Part shown: positions 22,256-29,922 of the stretch, piece after piece
Layout: every line of letters begins with the position of its first letter
Numbering within the stretch: position 1 is the first letter of the stretch
Assembly: GCA_021828155.1 (NCBI GenBank)
Contig: JAKAST010000005.1
Coordinates: forward strand, 1 to 40,118
DNA from: Microcaldota archaeon
GTDB taxonomy: Archaea > Micrarchaeota > Micrarchaeia > Micrarchaeales > Micrarchaeaceae
Reading direction: 5' to 3'
Length of the DNA: 40,118 bases
The notes under the pieces: model-generated
Seen by the model: the letters and a program-made list of their open reading frames with translations, nothing else
Databases searched by the model: none
Told to the model about the DNA's origin: nothing
Program-made: the position numbers and the translations under genes

Positions 22256-25200
22256 ATGGGCTACGTGATACTTACTGCCTTGATCGCATTCATAACAATG
22301 TTCGTGCCCGGCGAACTCCTTGCCCTGGCACTGCTAAAGAAGACAAAGCTCTCGTTCTTTGAGATTTCAGTTATAGGATTCACGTTCGGCCTCATGGCAC
22401 CAACAGGCCTTACGTGGATAGAGTCGTATTTCATGAATGCTGTGCATGCATTCACATTCTCCCTGCCGTTATTCAATGCCAATGCCCTTGTACTGGCAAT
22501 AGTCGGCCTAGCGCTCTGCATACAGCAGGGCGTATTCGATGGTTTTTCCGGTATGCTTGGCAAGAGGCGCAGGGAAACAATAGAAGCCGAGAAGGCGGAG
22601 CTCACATCCTTAGAGAAGGAGGCCAGGCTGACAATAGCACAATTGCGCGAGGAGCTCTCCCAATACGATGCCGCTAGAGCTGTCATATCGAAGCACCAGG
22701 CTGAGGAAAGCAATATGCGTGCGCGGCACGAGGGCGAGATGAATGGCATAAACCTGAATCCCGATGAACGTGCACACATATCAAAGCTGCACGCCGAGGA
22801 AGAGGAGCGCCTAATGCGCGACCACGGGCAGGAGGAGCGCATACTGCTGGCAAGGCTGCGTAGCGCCTCAACACCCTCAGTACGACCTCGCGGCACCTGG
22901 CTCAACACTAACTGGGTATGGCTGGTTCTGCTCGCAATAATGCTGTTAACGTTCGCTACGCGCATGCTGAGCGTTGGAATAACCCCCAAGTTCTTCGAGT
23001 TCGACCCGTATTTCGACATGCTCAGCGCCGAATCTATACTTACTTTTGGCTATCAAGTGCTGCTTTCACCTAGCGCCTGGCCCACCATACCTGCTGGCAC
23101 CATACTGCGGCTGCAGCCAATAGCCCCGTACATGGAGGCGTACTGGTATTCGCTCGCCAATTCCCTGGGACCGCACTACTCTACTTTCAGCACCTCCCTG
23201 ATGAGCTATGTCGGCGGTATATACCCACCCATAACCGCTGCGCTGCTCGTATTCGTCGTCTTCATGCTGCTCTATCACGAGTATGACAAATACATCGGCC
23301 TGATAGGCGCATCACTTGCCGCGACAATGCCTGTGCTATTTACTACATTCATATCAGGGGAACAGCTAGTCGAGCCCTGGGGAATATTTACGCTGTTCTT
23401 CTTCTTTGCAGCGTATATGCTTGCTGTCAAGAATATGAAGAGCGTGCGCTTTGCCATACTCGCAGGCATAGCATTCTCAACCACATTCCTGACCGCGCAC
23501 TACTACACTGTCGATGCGGGAGTGCTCGGCCTGTACATACTGCTGCAGGGTGTAATAAGCGTATTCAGGCACGATACCGGTAAGGACTTCTATAAGATGA
23601 ACATAATCGTCATTGCGCTGATAACGTTCTTCTACGCAATATACGCACCATACAAGGCGACCCTTACCGAGCGCATACCTAGCATACTTCACATACCAAT
23701 CATAATAGGCATACCGCTCCTTGCCCTTGTGTTCATAGCGGTTTTCGAGTTCGTGCCAAAGCTGCTCCAGCGGCGCAAGATTATCTTCAGGAAGCTGGAT
23801 TTCAAGGAGTATCTAGCGTGGCTGGTACTGCTGTCGGTAATAATAATGCCAATAGTGTTTGCCACGTCGATAGGTGCTCCTATAAAGGCCTATCTGAACC
23901 TGAGCACGAAGTTCACAACACCCTCGTCTGCGCTCTTCATGACAGTCCAGGAGTATATCCCGACAGGACCGCTGTATAATTTTGGTACTGGCGGTCTTGG
24001 CCTTCTTGGCTCAAGCGTAGGCGGAGTGCCAATAGTGCTGTGGCTCATCTGCCTGATCTCCTTGTTCTTCATATTCCTCTCGATAGGCGTCAGGAACAGC
24101 AAGACCGGCATACTATACGTGGCCATAGCCCTGCCATTGATGATGGCAGGATTTTCTGAGGTTAAGTACCTGCCTCATTTTGGGATCGCGTTAATAATGC
24201 TTTTCGGAATAATGCTCGGCGAAATCTACTACATGCTAAAGTCCAACTACTACAAGGGTCTGAATGGCAGGAACCGCATACTGCTTATATCAGCAGCATT
24301 GAGTCTGGTAGCACTGCTGGCCAGCTTCTCGCTTACTACAATAAACGCGCTTTACGCCTTGGCTGCCATACTCGTGGTGCTGCTACTGCTGCTGATCTAC
24401 TTCAGCCAGACTCCTGGCAGAGGTTTGTCGCCAAAGCAGGAGGAACTTCCAGCCGGCGATACCAGAAAGTTCATAATGGTGCTGGCGCTGGCAATCGGCC
24501 TGTTCATGATCTCTAGCCTGCTTGCGTTTGTCTACCTGTTTATACTTATAGTCACCCACAAGATGGATGCGCACAGGAAGAAGTTATGGGGGATCATAGT
24601 GCTGCTGCTCGTGGTAGAGATTGCAGCCTTATTCATCAACCATGCCCCAATCATGGGTGAGAGCTCGTCCATACTTTCTGCATTCTCCGCAGCCGCGCTT
24701 AATGCATCAAGCCCCCAGACTGCATGCAACACGCTAGCGTCTACGAGCAGCATAGGCTACGACCTGTACTGCAACGTCGTCCCGCAGTACTGGCTGGAAG
24801 CCACGGCATGGATGAGGCAGAACCTTGGCCCATATGCCCCAAGGGTGCTAGCGTGGTGGGACTACGGTGACTGGATAAACTGGTTCGGCAATACTAACGC
24901 GGTGATCAGGGGCGACAACGCTAATGCGACAGAGGATTATGCTACTGCCGCAAGCTTCGTTCTGGGCATGAACGACAGCTTCGGGCCCTCCGTACTCGCC
25001 AACATTATGAACACCAACCAGACAAAGTATGTGCTGTTCGACAACCAGCTCCTGCCGAAGTGGCAGGCCCTTGACTTCCTCGCATGTGTGGATGTAAACG
25101 AGACCTCTAGAGCGTACGCGTTGGCCCAGGGGCGCCTGCAGAGCCCGCCTGTGCCATACGTGCTGGGCAACTCCCCATGCGAGATTAGCCATGACCCTGC

Positions 25201-25735
25201 ATATACACTGGTGCCGCTGGACGCGCTGCTTGCGACCAACACAACATCGCTCAACTTCTACTGCTCGATATCTAACTCTACAAGCACCTACATCAAGGCC
25301 TATGAGGTGCAGGGCAATTCACTGTCCAATTCGAGCGTGTGCGTTTCTACGATTCCTACCTCAACAGGTGCAGCGCAGCTCTATACATCAACAGGTACGA
25401 AGATGAATGCGATGATACCCTTGAGCTATTACATAGGGGTAATACCTATCCAGGGCACGGACTTTGTAGAATACCCGACGATATACCTGCCCAACGGGCC
25501 GAATGGAACTATAACAGACGCGCCCTCGAAGTTCTACACCTCAAACTACTACAGAGGGTTCTTCCTGGGCGAGCTGCCAGGGTTCACCGAGGTCTACCCC
25601 AGCAATGCCACAGGCATAAACTTCATCAATGGCACATACCCGATACGCATATTCGCACTTGACAACTTCACCGGTACACTGCCGGCCGTGCCAAGCAAGC
25701 CTTCATGGGTGCACAACAACTACACCATGCCGTAG
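22256..25735 (+). CDS. aglB: Oligosaccharyltransferase AglB/STT3, N-terminally extended
   Basis: Catalytic subunit transferring a lipid-linked glycan to asparagine of secreted proteins. The typical part starts near residue 217: a first membrane helix (WVWLVLLAIMLL), then the acidic loop FEFDPYFDM with Asp250 as likely metal ligand. About a dozen membrane helices follow, and then a C-terminal globular domain with WWDYG at 867-871. The first 215 residues are unusual: three or four membrane segments (about 1-95) and a charged, predicted coiled-coil stretch (about 100-205) rich in Glu, Arg and Lys. At 1159 residues it is longer than most AglB. The gene follows S3 after 83 nt. Confidence 0.93.
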   Translation: MGYVILTALIAFITMFVPGELLALALLKKTKLSFFEISVIGFTFGLMAPTGLTWIESYFMNAVHAFTFSLPLFNANALVLAIVGLALCIQQGVFDGFSGMLGKRRRETIEAEKAELTSLEKEARLTIAQLREELSQYDAARAVISKHQAEESNMRARHEGEMNGINLNPDERAHISKLHAEEEERLMRDHGQEERILLARLRSASTPSVRPRGTWLNTNWVWLVLLAIMLLTFATRMLSVGITPKFFEFDPYFDMLSAESILTFGYQVLLSPSAWPTIPAGTILRLQPIAPYMEAYWYSLANSLGPHYSTFSTSLMSYVGGIYPPITAALLVFVVFMLLYHEYDKYIGLIGASLAATMPVLFTTFISGEQLVEPWGIFTLFFFFAAYMLAVKNMKSVRFAILAGIAFSTTFLTAHYYTVDAGVLGLYILLQGVISVFRHDTGKDFYKMNIIVIALITFFYAIYAPYKATLTERIPSILHIPIIIGIPLLALVFIAVFEFVPKLLQRRKIIFRKLDFKEYLAWLVLLSVIIMPIVFATSIGAPIKAYLNLSTKFTTPSSALFMTVQEYIPTGPLYNFGTGGLGLLGSSVGGVPIVLWLICLISLFFIFLSIGVRNSKTGILYVAIALPLMMAGFSEVKYLPHFGIALIMLFGIMLGEIYYMLKSNYYKGLNGRNRILLISAALSLVALLASFSLTTINALYALAAILVVLLLLLIYFSQTPGRGLSPKQEELPAGDTRKFIMVLALAIGLFMISSLLAFVYLFILIVTHKMDAHRKKLWGIIVLLLVVEIAALFINHAPIMGESSSILSAFSAAALNASSPQTACNTLASTSSIGYDLYCNVVPQYWLEATAWMRQNLGPYAPRVLAWWDYGDWINWFGNTNAVIRGDNANATEDYATAASFVLGMNDSFGPSVLANIMNTNQTKYVLFDNQLLPKWQALDFLACVDVNETSRAYALAQGRLQSPPVPYVLGNSPCEISHDPAYTLVPLDALLATNTTSLNFYCSISNSTSTYIKAYEVQGNSLSNSSVCVSTIPTSTGAAQLYTSTGTKMNAMIPLSYYIGVIPIQGTDFVEYPTIYLPNGPNGTITDAPSKFYTSNYYRGFFLGELPGFTEVYPSNATGINFINGTYPIRIFALDNFTGTLPAVPSKPSWVHNNYTMP

Positions 25736-25772
25736 CATATTAATTCCTTTCCGAGATAAATATTCCTTGCAT

Positions 25773-25847
25773 GGGCTTGTAGCTCAGCCTGGTCAGAGCG
25801 GCGGTCTTATAAGCCGTAGGTCGTGAGTTCAAATCTCACCAGGCCCA
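25773..25847 (+). tRNA. tRNA-Ile (anticodon UAU)
   Basis: Acceptor GGGCTTG/CAGGCCC (one G-U), D-stem GCTC/GAGC, anticodon stem GCGGT/GCCGT with wobble pairs at both ends, anticodon loop CTTATAA, variable AGGTC, T-stem GTGAG/CTCAC with loop TTCAAAT, discriminator A. The loop places TAT at 34-36, reading AUA. Most archaea read AUA with a CAU tRNA modified to agmatidine, so UAU is rare. Body resembles archaeal tRNA-Ile(GAU). A TATA-like GATAAATATT lies just upstream. No intron, no encoded CCA. Confidence 0.93.
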
Positions 25848-25879
25848 TCCTAACTTTATGTTACCACGCAAATAACCAG

Positions 25880-26284
25880 GTGTTGAGCACGGAATGCATG
25901 TTCTGTAAGCTGAAGGATGACAGCAGTGCGGTACTGTTCAATGACAAGCAGTGCTATGTTGTGCTCGACAAGTATCCGATAGAGCGGGGCCATATGCTAG
26001 TCATATCAAAAGAGCACTACCCTGACCTACTCTCTGCGCCAGACGATGTTATAACTGGCATGTCATTGATGGCTGTGAAACTCGGCCGCCTGCTCAAGGA
26101 GCGCCTTGGGGCCGATGGCGTGCAGATAAGCACCAATGTCGGCGATACTGCAGGCCAGCTCATAATGCACACCCACATCCACGTCATACCTAGGTATGTC
26201 GGTGGCACACGTAGCTTCTCAAAGCGCGGAATACTCTCAAACGAAGAGCAAAAAATGTTAAAGAAGCTACTGACCGAAAAATGA
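25880..26284 (+). CDS. HIT-family nucleotide hydrolase/transferase
   Basis: Histidine-triad protein acting on nucleoside phosphates, exact substrate unknown. Seen: N-terminal zinc-type CMFC, then YVVLDKYPIERGHMLVISKEHY, and the histidine triad HTHIHVIPRY near the C-terminus. The open frame begins inside the tRNA-Ile gene, so a later start is needed. GTG 25880 or TTG 25883 gives about 134 residues and places CxxC at the N-terminus as in relatives. The choice between them is uncertain. The stop overlaps the Taw1 ATG by 4 nt (ATGA). Confidence 0.87.
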   Translation: MLSTECMFCKLKDDSSAVLFNDKQCYVVLDKYPIERGHMLVISKEHYPDLLSAPDDVITGMSLMAVKLGRLLKERLGADGVQISTNVGDTAGQLIMHTHIHVIPRYVGGTRSFSKRGILSNEEQKMLKKLLTEK

Positions 26285-27288
26285 CGGGTTGTGCAATGTC
26301 CCAACTACCAGAAGCGCTCAAAACAAGGATGCAGAAGCAGGGCTACCACTTCGCTGGCAGGCATTCTGCCGTGAAAATATGCGAGTACACTGCCAACGGC
26401 CTGCGCGGCGGAATCCTGTGCTACAAGCACGCATTCTACGGCATAGAGAGCTGGCGCTGCATGCAGGCAACACCTGCTATAGGCTGTGATCTCGGCTGCC
26501 GGTTCTGCTGGCGCATAATACCTGAGGAGATGGGCATAAACTGGAACGAGCTCAACGCGGTGGAGGAGTGGGATGATCCAGAATTGATAGTTGAGAAGAT
26601 GCTGGACGAGCAGCGCAGGATAGTCAGCGGCTATAGATCGATGGCAGAAACGGAGCTGAAGCAACAGCGCTGGACCGAGGCCAACACCCCGAAGCACGTG
26701 GCTATAAGCCTTACAGGAGAGCCAACGTTCTACCCTAAGCTCAGCGCGCTCATAGCGGCATTCCGCAAACGTGGCATAAGCACGTTCCTGGTGACGAACG
26801 GCACTCTTCCAGAAGCGATAGCAAGGCTGGACCCGCTGCCGACGCAGCTCTACATCTCGCTCCAGGCGCCAGACGCGCAGAGCTACGATATCGTGGTAAG
26901 GCCAAAGATAAAGAATGCATGGGAGCGCTTCACTGAGTCGCTGCGCATGCTCAGCAGCATAAAGACAAGAACTGTGCTCCGCATGACCCTGATAAAAGGC
27001 CTCAACATGCATAACCCTGAAGGCTATGCCAGCCTTATAGGCACGGCGAAGCCAAATTACGTCGAGGTTAAGGGATTCTCGTTTGTCGGAGGCTCAAGGA
27101 ACCCTGAGCGCGGACTGTCCATACAGAGCATGCCTAACCATTCCGAGATAAAGGAGTTCGCCGGAAAGCTCTCGTCGCTCACTGGCTACCAATACACTGC
27201 AGAGCACCAGCCCAGCCGAGTTGTGCTGCTGTCGCGCGACGAGGATTCGGCAAAGCGCCGCATAATAGATTTTGCAGCAATACGCTAG
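26281..27288 (+). CDS. taw1: tRNA 4-demethylwyosine synthase (Taw1/TYW1)
   Basis: Radical SAM enzyme that uses pyruvate to build the tricyclic wyosine base from N1-methylguanosine at position 37 of tRNA-Phe. Seen: radical SAM cluster CDLGCRFC with Cys69, Cys73 and Cys76, and three upstream cysteines 34, 47 and 60 spaced 13 residues apart as for the second cluster. Also present are ISLTGEPTFYPKL, FLVTNGT, YISLQAPD and KGFSFVGGSR. The 335-residue length is typical. ATG 26281 overlaps the HIT stop; ATG 26296 is an alternative. Trm5, which makes the substrate, is not in the window. Confidence 0.93.
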   Translation: MTGCAMSQLPEALKTRMQKQGYHFAGRHSAVKICEYTANGLRGGILCYKHAFYGIESWRCMQATPAIGCDLGCRFCWRIIPEEMGINWNELNAVEEWDDPELIVEKMLDEQRRIVSGYRSMAETELKQQRWTEANTPKHVAISLTGEPTFYPKLSALIAAFRKRGISTFLVTNGTLPEAIARLDPLPTQLYISLQAPDAQSYDIVVRPKIKNAWERFTESLRMLSSIKTRTVLRMTLIKGLNMHNPEGYASLIGTAKPNYVEVKGFSFVGGSRNPERGLSIQSMPNHSEIKEFAGKLSSLTGYQYTAEHQPSRVVLLSRDEDSAKRRIIDFAAIR

Positions 27289-27626
27289 CCGCGCTTCCTG
27301 GTTTTGCCTTTCGTAGCCTTGTATATGATGTGCCTCTCCGCACCGCATCTCTTGCATGTGTATACTGCATAGCCTTTGCTGCTGGCGAGCACCACCTTGG
27401 CAGTAAGCCCTGGCACAAGAACCGAATTGCATTTGCTGCACAATGCGTTCCGCATTTCCCTGCCCAGACCAATCCTGTAATGCGAACTTATCCTGCGCAG
27501 CAGCCTCACATACGAGCGCGAGAGCTCAGGCTCATCCTGCAATGCCCTTTCCGCAAGGCCGAAAAGTATTGATATGCGCTGCCGCGCTATATCTTTCACT
27601 AGAGCCTTGGAGGAACCCTTCACCAA
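27285..27626 (-). CDS. rnp4: RNase P protein component 4 (Rpp21)
   Basis: Zinc-ribbon protein of archaeal RNase P, which matures tRNA 5' ends. The 113 residues show the helical N-terminus (DIARQRISILFGLAERAL, ELSRSYVRLLRRISSHYRIGL) and the zinc-binding pairs Cys63/Cys66 (CSKC) and Cys91/Cys94 (CKRC) around VPGLTAKVVL, with a basic tail. The start is TTG 27626 or the following GTG 27623. It converges on taw1 with a 4-nt overlap and follows the DJ-1-like gene by 9 nt. Confidence 0.88.
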   Translation of the reverse strand: MVKGSSKALVKDIARQRISILFGLAERALQDEPELSRSYVRLLRRISSHYRIGLGREMRNALCSKCNSVLVPGLTAKVVLASSKGYAVYTCKRCGAERHIIYKATKGKTRKRG

Positions 27627-27635
27627 ACCACACAG

Positions 27636-28157
27636 CTACTTTACACCGATCCGCGTGAGCATAGCATCCATGCCGCGCTCGACTTCCGCGCTGCTCCGTA
27701 TTGTGACTATATTGTCAGCGAACTCTATGTCGTTTTCGGTGGGTACTCCGTGGAACAGCACAACTAGCCTCTTCGCCTCCTCGTCCGATGGCGTAGATAT
27801 CGCCCTCCCCTTTATGATGTTGGCCCTTGCGACTATCTTCACAGCATTGTCGATTGCGGCAATGTACTTCTTCGCCCCATCAAACTGCATCATAAGGTCG
27901 AGCAGGGGCCTGAAGTCGTACAGCTTGTAGGCGTCCACCCCGAGGCCGTCAACAAGCACTATGCCGTCGTAGTCCTGCGCCGAAACCATCCCAGTATTTA
28001 TGTCAGGCCTGACAGTCTCGCCATGCCTGCCAATGCACTCCCCCTTGCTGTAGCTCGTTATCTTGTACGGCACCTTCCACCTGTCGAAAAAGAGCCTAAC
28101 CATCCTCAGCGTCTCGTCCCTGAAATCCTTCGGGGGCAGGAATATCAGAAACACCAT
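27636..28157 (-). CDS. DJ-1/PfpI-like protein lacking the nucleophile cysteine
   Basis: A 173-residue protein with the outline of the DJ-1/PfpI (class I glutamine amidotransferase-like) fold: FLIFLPPKDFRDETL at the N-terminus, VSAQDYDGIVLVDGLGVD (about 58-75), then AKKYIAAIDNAVKIVARANIIKGRAIST. In active members the nucleophile elbow reads AAICHG or similar. Here residue 103 is Asp in AAIDNA, so the usual catalytic cysteine is missing and enzymatic function is doubtful. It lies upstream of rnp4 on the same strand. A TATA-like sequence is near 28180-28192. Confidence 0.7.
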   Translation of the reverse strand: MVFLIFLPPKDFRDETLRMVRLFFDRWKVPYKITSYSKGECIGRHGETVRPDINTGMVSAQDYDGIVLVDGLGVDAYKLYDFRPLLDLMMQFDGAKKYIAAIDNAVKIVARANIIKGRAISTPSDEEAKRLVVLFHGVPTENDIEFADNIVTIRSSAEVERGMDAMLTRIGVK

Positions 28158-28200
28158 TCAATCACACCTAGTTCCCAGGCAAAATATTTAAGCCATGCCC

Positions 28201-28665
28201 TTATATGGCGCGCGAGATCCTTGCCAGCTTGTGGCCCTTTGCCTTAAGCTCCATCTCGTAGAACCTGCCGAAGGCCAGCCTCTGCACTGAGAATTTCCTG
28301 TCGGCAAGCCTCTCGCTTAGCATGTCGAGCATCTTTGCGGCAGCGCTCGGGCTTGAAAGCTCCCCGAACATGTGCGCAAATGGGTTCAGCACCACGGAAT
28401 ATACCCCAAGCTGCGCAGCTATGGCCTGTATCTCGTTCACGGCCCTGTCTACGACATCTACCATCCTTGGCTCGTCGGCCTTCTCGAAACTCACGAAAAT
28501 TAGCAGGGCTTCGCCGCTCTCTACCGGTTTGCCGTCCTCAAGGAGCGATGACCGGCCTCCTTCTGTAGGCACGGCCTTGAACCTCTCAACATGCCAGCAC
28601 ATGAAACGCACGCCATCACTATGCTTGTGCTCAGCTTTCCATGTACGGGGCAAGGAAGTATGCAA
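28201..28665 (-). CDS. Stand-alone threonyl-tRNA synthetase editing domain
   Basis: Matches the archaeal ThrRS N-terminal editing domain (D-aminoacyl-tRNA deacylase-like fold), which removes serine from tRNA-Thr. Seen: KHSDGVRFMCW near residue 14, ALLIFVSFEKADEP (53-66), VVLNPFAHMFGELSSPSAA (91-109), LAFGRFYEMELKAKGHKLARISR (130-152). It ends there with no catalytic domain, so it is separate or acts in trans. In the Pyrococcus domain, as I recall, FGYYK supplies a catalytic lysine. Here the alignment gives FGRFY, with Tyr at that position. ATG 28665 overlaps the end of PCNA by 35 nt, and no later start keeps the HSD motif. Confidence 0.8.
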   Translation of the reverse strand: MHTSLPRTWKAEHKHSDGVRFMCWHVERFKAVPTEGGRSSLLEDGKPVESGEALLIFVSFEKADEPRMVDVVDRAVNEIQAIAAQLGVYSVVLNPFAHMFGELSSPSAAAKMLDMLSERLADRKFSVQRLAFGRFYEMELKAKGHKLARISRAI

Positions 28666-29374
28666 CCTGCGCGTCGCCGATCTTATAGTTCACCATTATC
28701 GGCTCGTCGCTCTTCAGGGACATCTCAATTGGTGAATTTGATGGGCAGGCGCTTACTATGCGTTCCAGGTACTCCAGGTTGAACGTGGCAGACGAAGGCT
28801 TCGACACGTCCAGCTTCTTTATCATGTCGGCCTCGTTCATGTGCTCTTCCTCAAGCTCTCCCGCATCGCCCTTGGCCACCACCATGAACGACTCCTTGGC
28901 CGTCCTGAAGCCTATGTATGTCGAGAGCAGGTTGGCGTCTTTGAGTATCTCCTTGAATGCGTCGCTCTTTACGGTGACGTGCGACTCGAACTCCACCTTC
29001 GGCTCCTTCTCGACGTCCTTCTTCACATCTATCATTGGCAGCTTGTAGCGCCTCTTGCTCTTCTCGCCTATAAACTCTATCTGCAGCTTGTTGCTGGCGT
29101 CCTTCATAAGCAACTGCTCTCCGGTGCGTGCGCTGGCCAGTATCTTGCTGAAGTTGTCCAGGTTGAGGCCGACGCTTGCCTGCTTCTCCGCATCGTACTT
29201 CGAGAAGGCTTTGTTTGGCATGGAAAACGAGACCATGCTTATGCCTGAGGGGTCCATGGCCTTGAGCGAGATGCCCTCCTTCGCTATGACGAAAGAGCCC
29301 TCGTCAACCAGGCTCACAATCGAATCAACACAGTTCTTCCAGTACCTCGCATCGTCAATCTTAATCTCGAACAT
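28631..29374 (-). CDS. pcn: DNA polymerase sliding clamp PCNA
   Basis: Ring-forming processivity factor for replicative polymerases, FEN1, ligase and others. From ATG 29374 (247 residues) it begins MFEIKIDDARYWKNCVDSIVSLVDEG and shows GISLKAMDPSGISMVSF, the interdomain region, and the C-terminal EPIMVNYKIGDAQVAYFLAPYMES, a typical PCNA ending. GGTGGGTC precedes this ATG by about 3 nt, better than the in-frame ATG at 29395. The gene overlaps the threonyl-tRNA editing domain downstream. Confidence 0.96.
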   Translation of the reverse strand: MFEIKIDDARYWKNCVDSIVSLVDEGSFVIAKEGISLKAMDPSGISMVSFSMPNKAFSKYDAEKQASVGLNLDNFSKILASARTGEQLLMKDASNKLQIEFIGEKSKRRYKLPMIDVKKDVEKEPKVEFESHVTVKSDAFKEILKDANLLSTYIGFRTAKESFMVVAKGDAGELEEEHMNEADMIKKLDVSKPSSATFNLEYLERIVSACPSNSPIEMSLKSDEPIMVNYKIGDAQVAYFLAPYMES

Positions 29375-29522
29375 GTGACCCACCACAAGTAGCATTATTA
29401 ATACTCTCTAAAGTAATAAAAAGGTATGCGGGTCGACCGGAAATCGATGTGCTTCGGCGATAAAACTGGCCTATCGAAGGATATGTAACCCATAACGTTG
29501 AATTGCAAATCGCTGTGGTTTA
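29375..29522. other. Intergenic region between PCNA and the CWC protein
   Basis: About 150 nt containing the PCNA upstream region (AT-rich at about 29397-29424) and no convincing gene. A 20-codon frame starting at 29425 has no support. Confidence 0.5.
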
Positions 29523-29702
29523 GTGACAACCAAAACATGCCCGATATGCGGCTCTGCATTCGAGTGCAGGGGTATATCACTCAGAAACCCCTGCTGGTGC
29601 CTGAGGGTCGAGGTAACGCCTGAGCACCGCAAGGAAATCGCCCATGTGACAAATGAATGTGTCTGCGAGAACTGTCTCTCCGGTAAGAAAAAAAGACCCT
29701 AG
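29523..29702 (+). CDS. Small cysteine-rich CWC-type protein
   Basis: A 59-residue frame starting GTG at 29523, cysteine-rich and lysine-ended. Cysteines fall at 6, 9, 15, 24, 26, 46, 48 and 51: CPICG, FEC, NPCWCL and CVCENCL. The CPxCG...CWC...CxCxxC order matches the Cys_rich_CWC family, small presumed metal-binding proteins of unknown role. The last codons (GKKKRP) are read across the A-tract that acts as the T-tract behind tRNA-His on the other strand. The stop overlaps the tRNA-His 3' end by 8 nt. The start codon is the least certain part. Confidence 0.72.
   Translation: MTTKTCPICGSAFECRGISLRNPCWCLRVEVTPEHRKEIAHVTNECVCENCLSGKKKRP
29688..29694 (-). terminator. T-tract terminator of tRNA-His
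   Basis: Seven consecutive Ts on the minus strand directly after the discriminator base, typical of archaeal intrinsic termination. Confidence 0.55.
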
Positions 29703-29780
29703 CCGGGATTTCCGCGATGTGTGTCGGACCCGGCCTTTAAGGTCCACAGCCTTACGTGCGGCCGCTACACCACTAGGGCC
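29695..29780 (-). tRNA. tRNA-His (anticodon GUG) with T-loop intron
   Basis: Minus strand. G-1 (29780) pairs with C73 (29695). Acceptor GCCCTAG/CTAGGGT (one G-U), D-stem GTG/CAC, anticodon stem TAAGG/CCTTA with loop CTGTGGA, so GTG at 34-36 (His). The T-stem CCGGG/CCCGG encloses 21 nt in place of 7. Removing 14 nt (29709-29722) leaves the normal loop TCCGACT. The 14 nt together with flanking bases fold as a bulge-helix-bulge: helix TCCG/CGGA with three-nt bulges ACA and AAT. Encoded G-1 and C73 are histidine identity elements. Divergent from hisS. Confidence 0.9.
29709..29722 (-). other. 14-nt intron in the T-loop of tRNA-His (59/60)
   Basis: Intron sequence on the minus strand: ACACATCGCGGAAA. 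The splice helix is TCCG (29728-29725) with CGGA (29714-29711). The bulges are ACA (29724-29722) and AAT (29710-29708), each cut after its second base. Excision restores a seven-base T-loop. The inner helix is minimal, so this is a relaxed motif. Position 59/60 is non-canonical; the usual archaeal site is 37/38. Confidence 0.8.
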
Positions 29781-29809
29781 ATATAAGCAAGTAGGATTGA
29801 GTTGTAAAG

Positions 29810-29820
29810 ATATTTAAAAA
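29810..29820 (-). promoter_or_regulatory. TATA box for tRNA-His
   Basis: TTTTTAAATAT on the minus strand, about 35 nt upstream of the tRNA 5' end, implying a short 5' leader for RNase P. Confidence 0.55.
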
Positions 29821-29880
29821 CGAGCCAGTGGGCGGGCACCGCCTTTAGCATTTTGACATTTCAGTACGTGCACACAAAAC

Positions 29881-29889
29881 CTAATAAAT
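29881..29889 (+). promoter_or_regulatory. TATA box for hisS
   Basis: CTAATAAAT about 38 nt upstream of ATG 29923, giving a leader of roughly 12 nt that contains GGTG as a possible ribosome-binding site. Confidence 0.5.
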
Positions 29890-29922
29890 GGTGCATCTCC
29901 ATAGGTAACGACTGGTGCTAAG

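Noticed and set aside
22261-23019. 252-codon open frame on the minus strand inside aglB
   Set aside because: It lies wholly inside a well supported gene on the other strand, its sequence is Ser/Arg-rich with no family resemblance, and no promoter fits.
29425-29487. 20-codon frame after the PCNA promoter
   Set aside because: Too short, no motif and no ribosome-binding site, so not reported as a gene.
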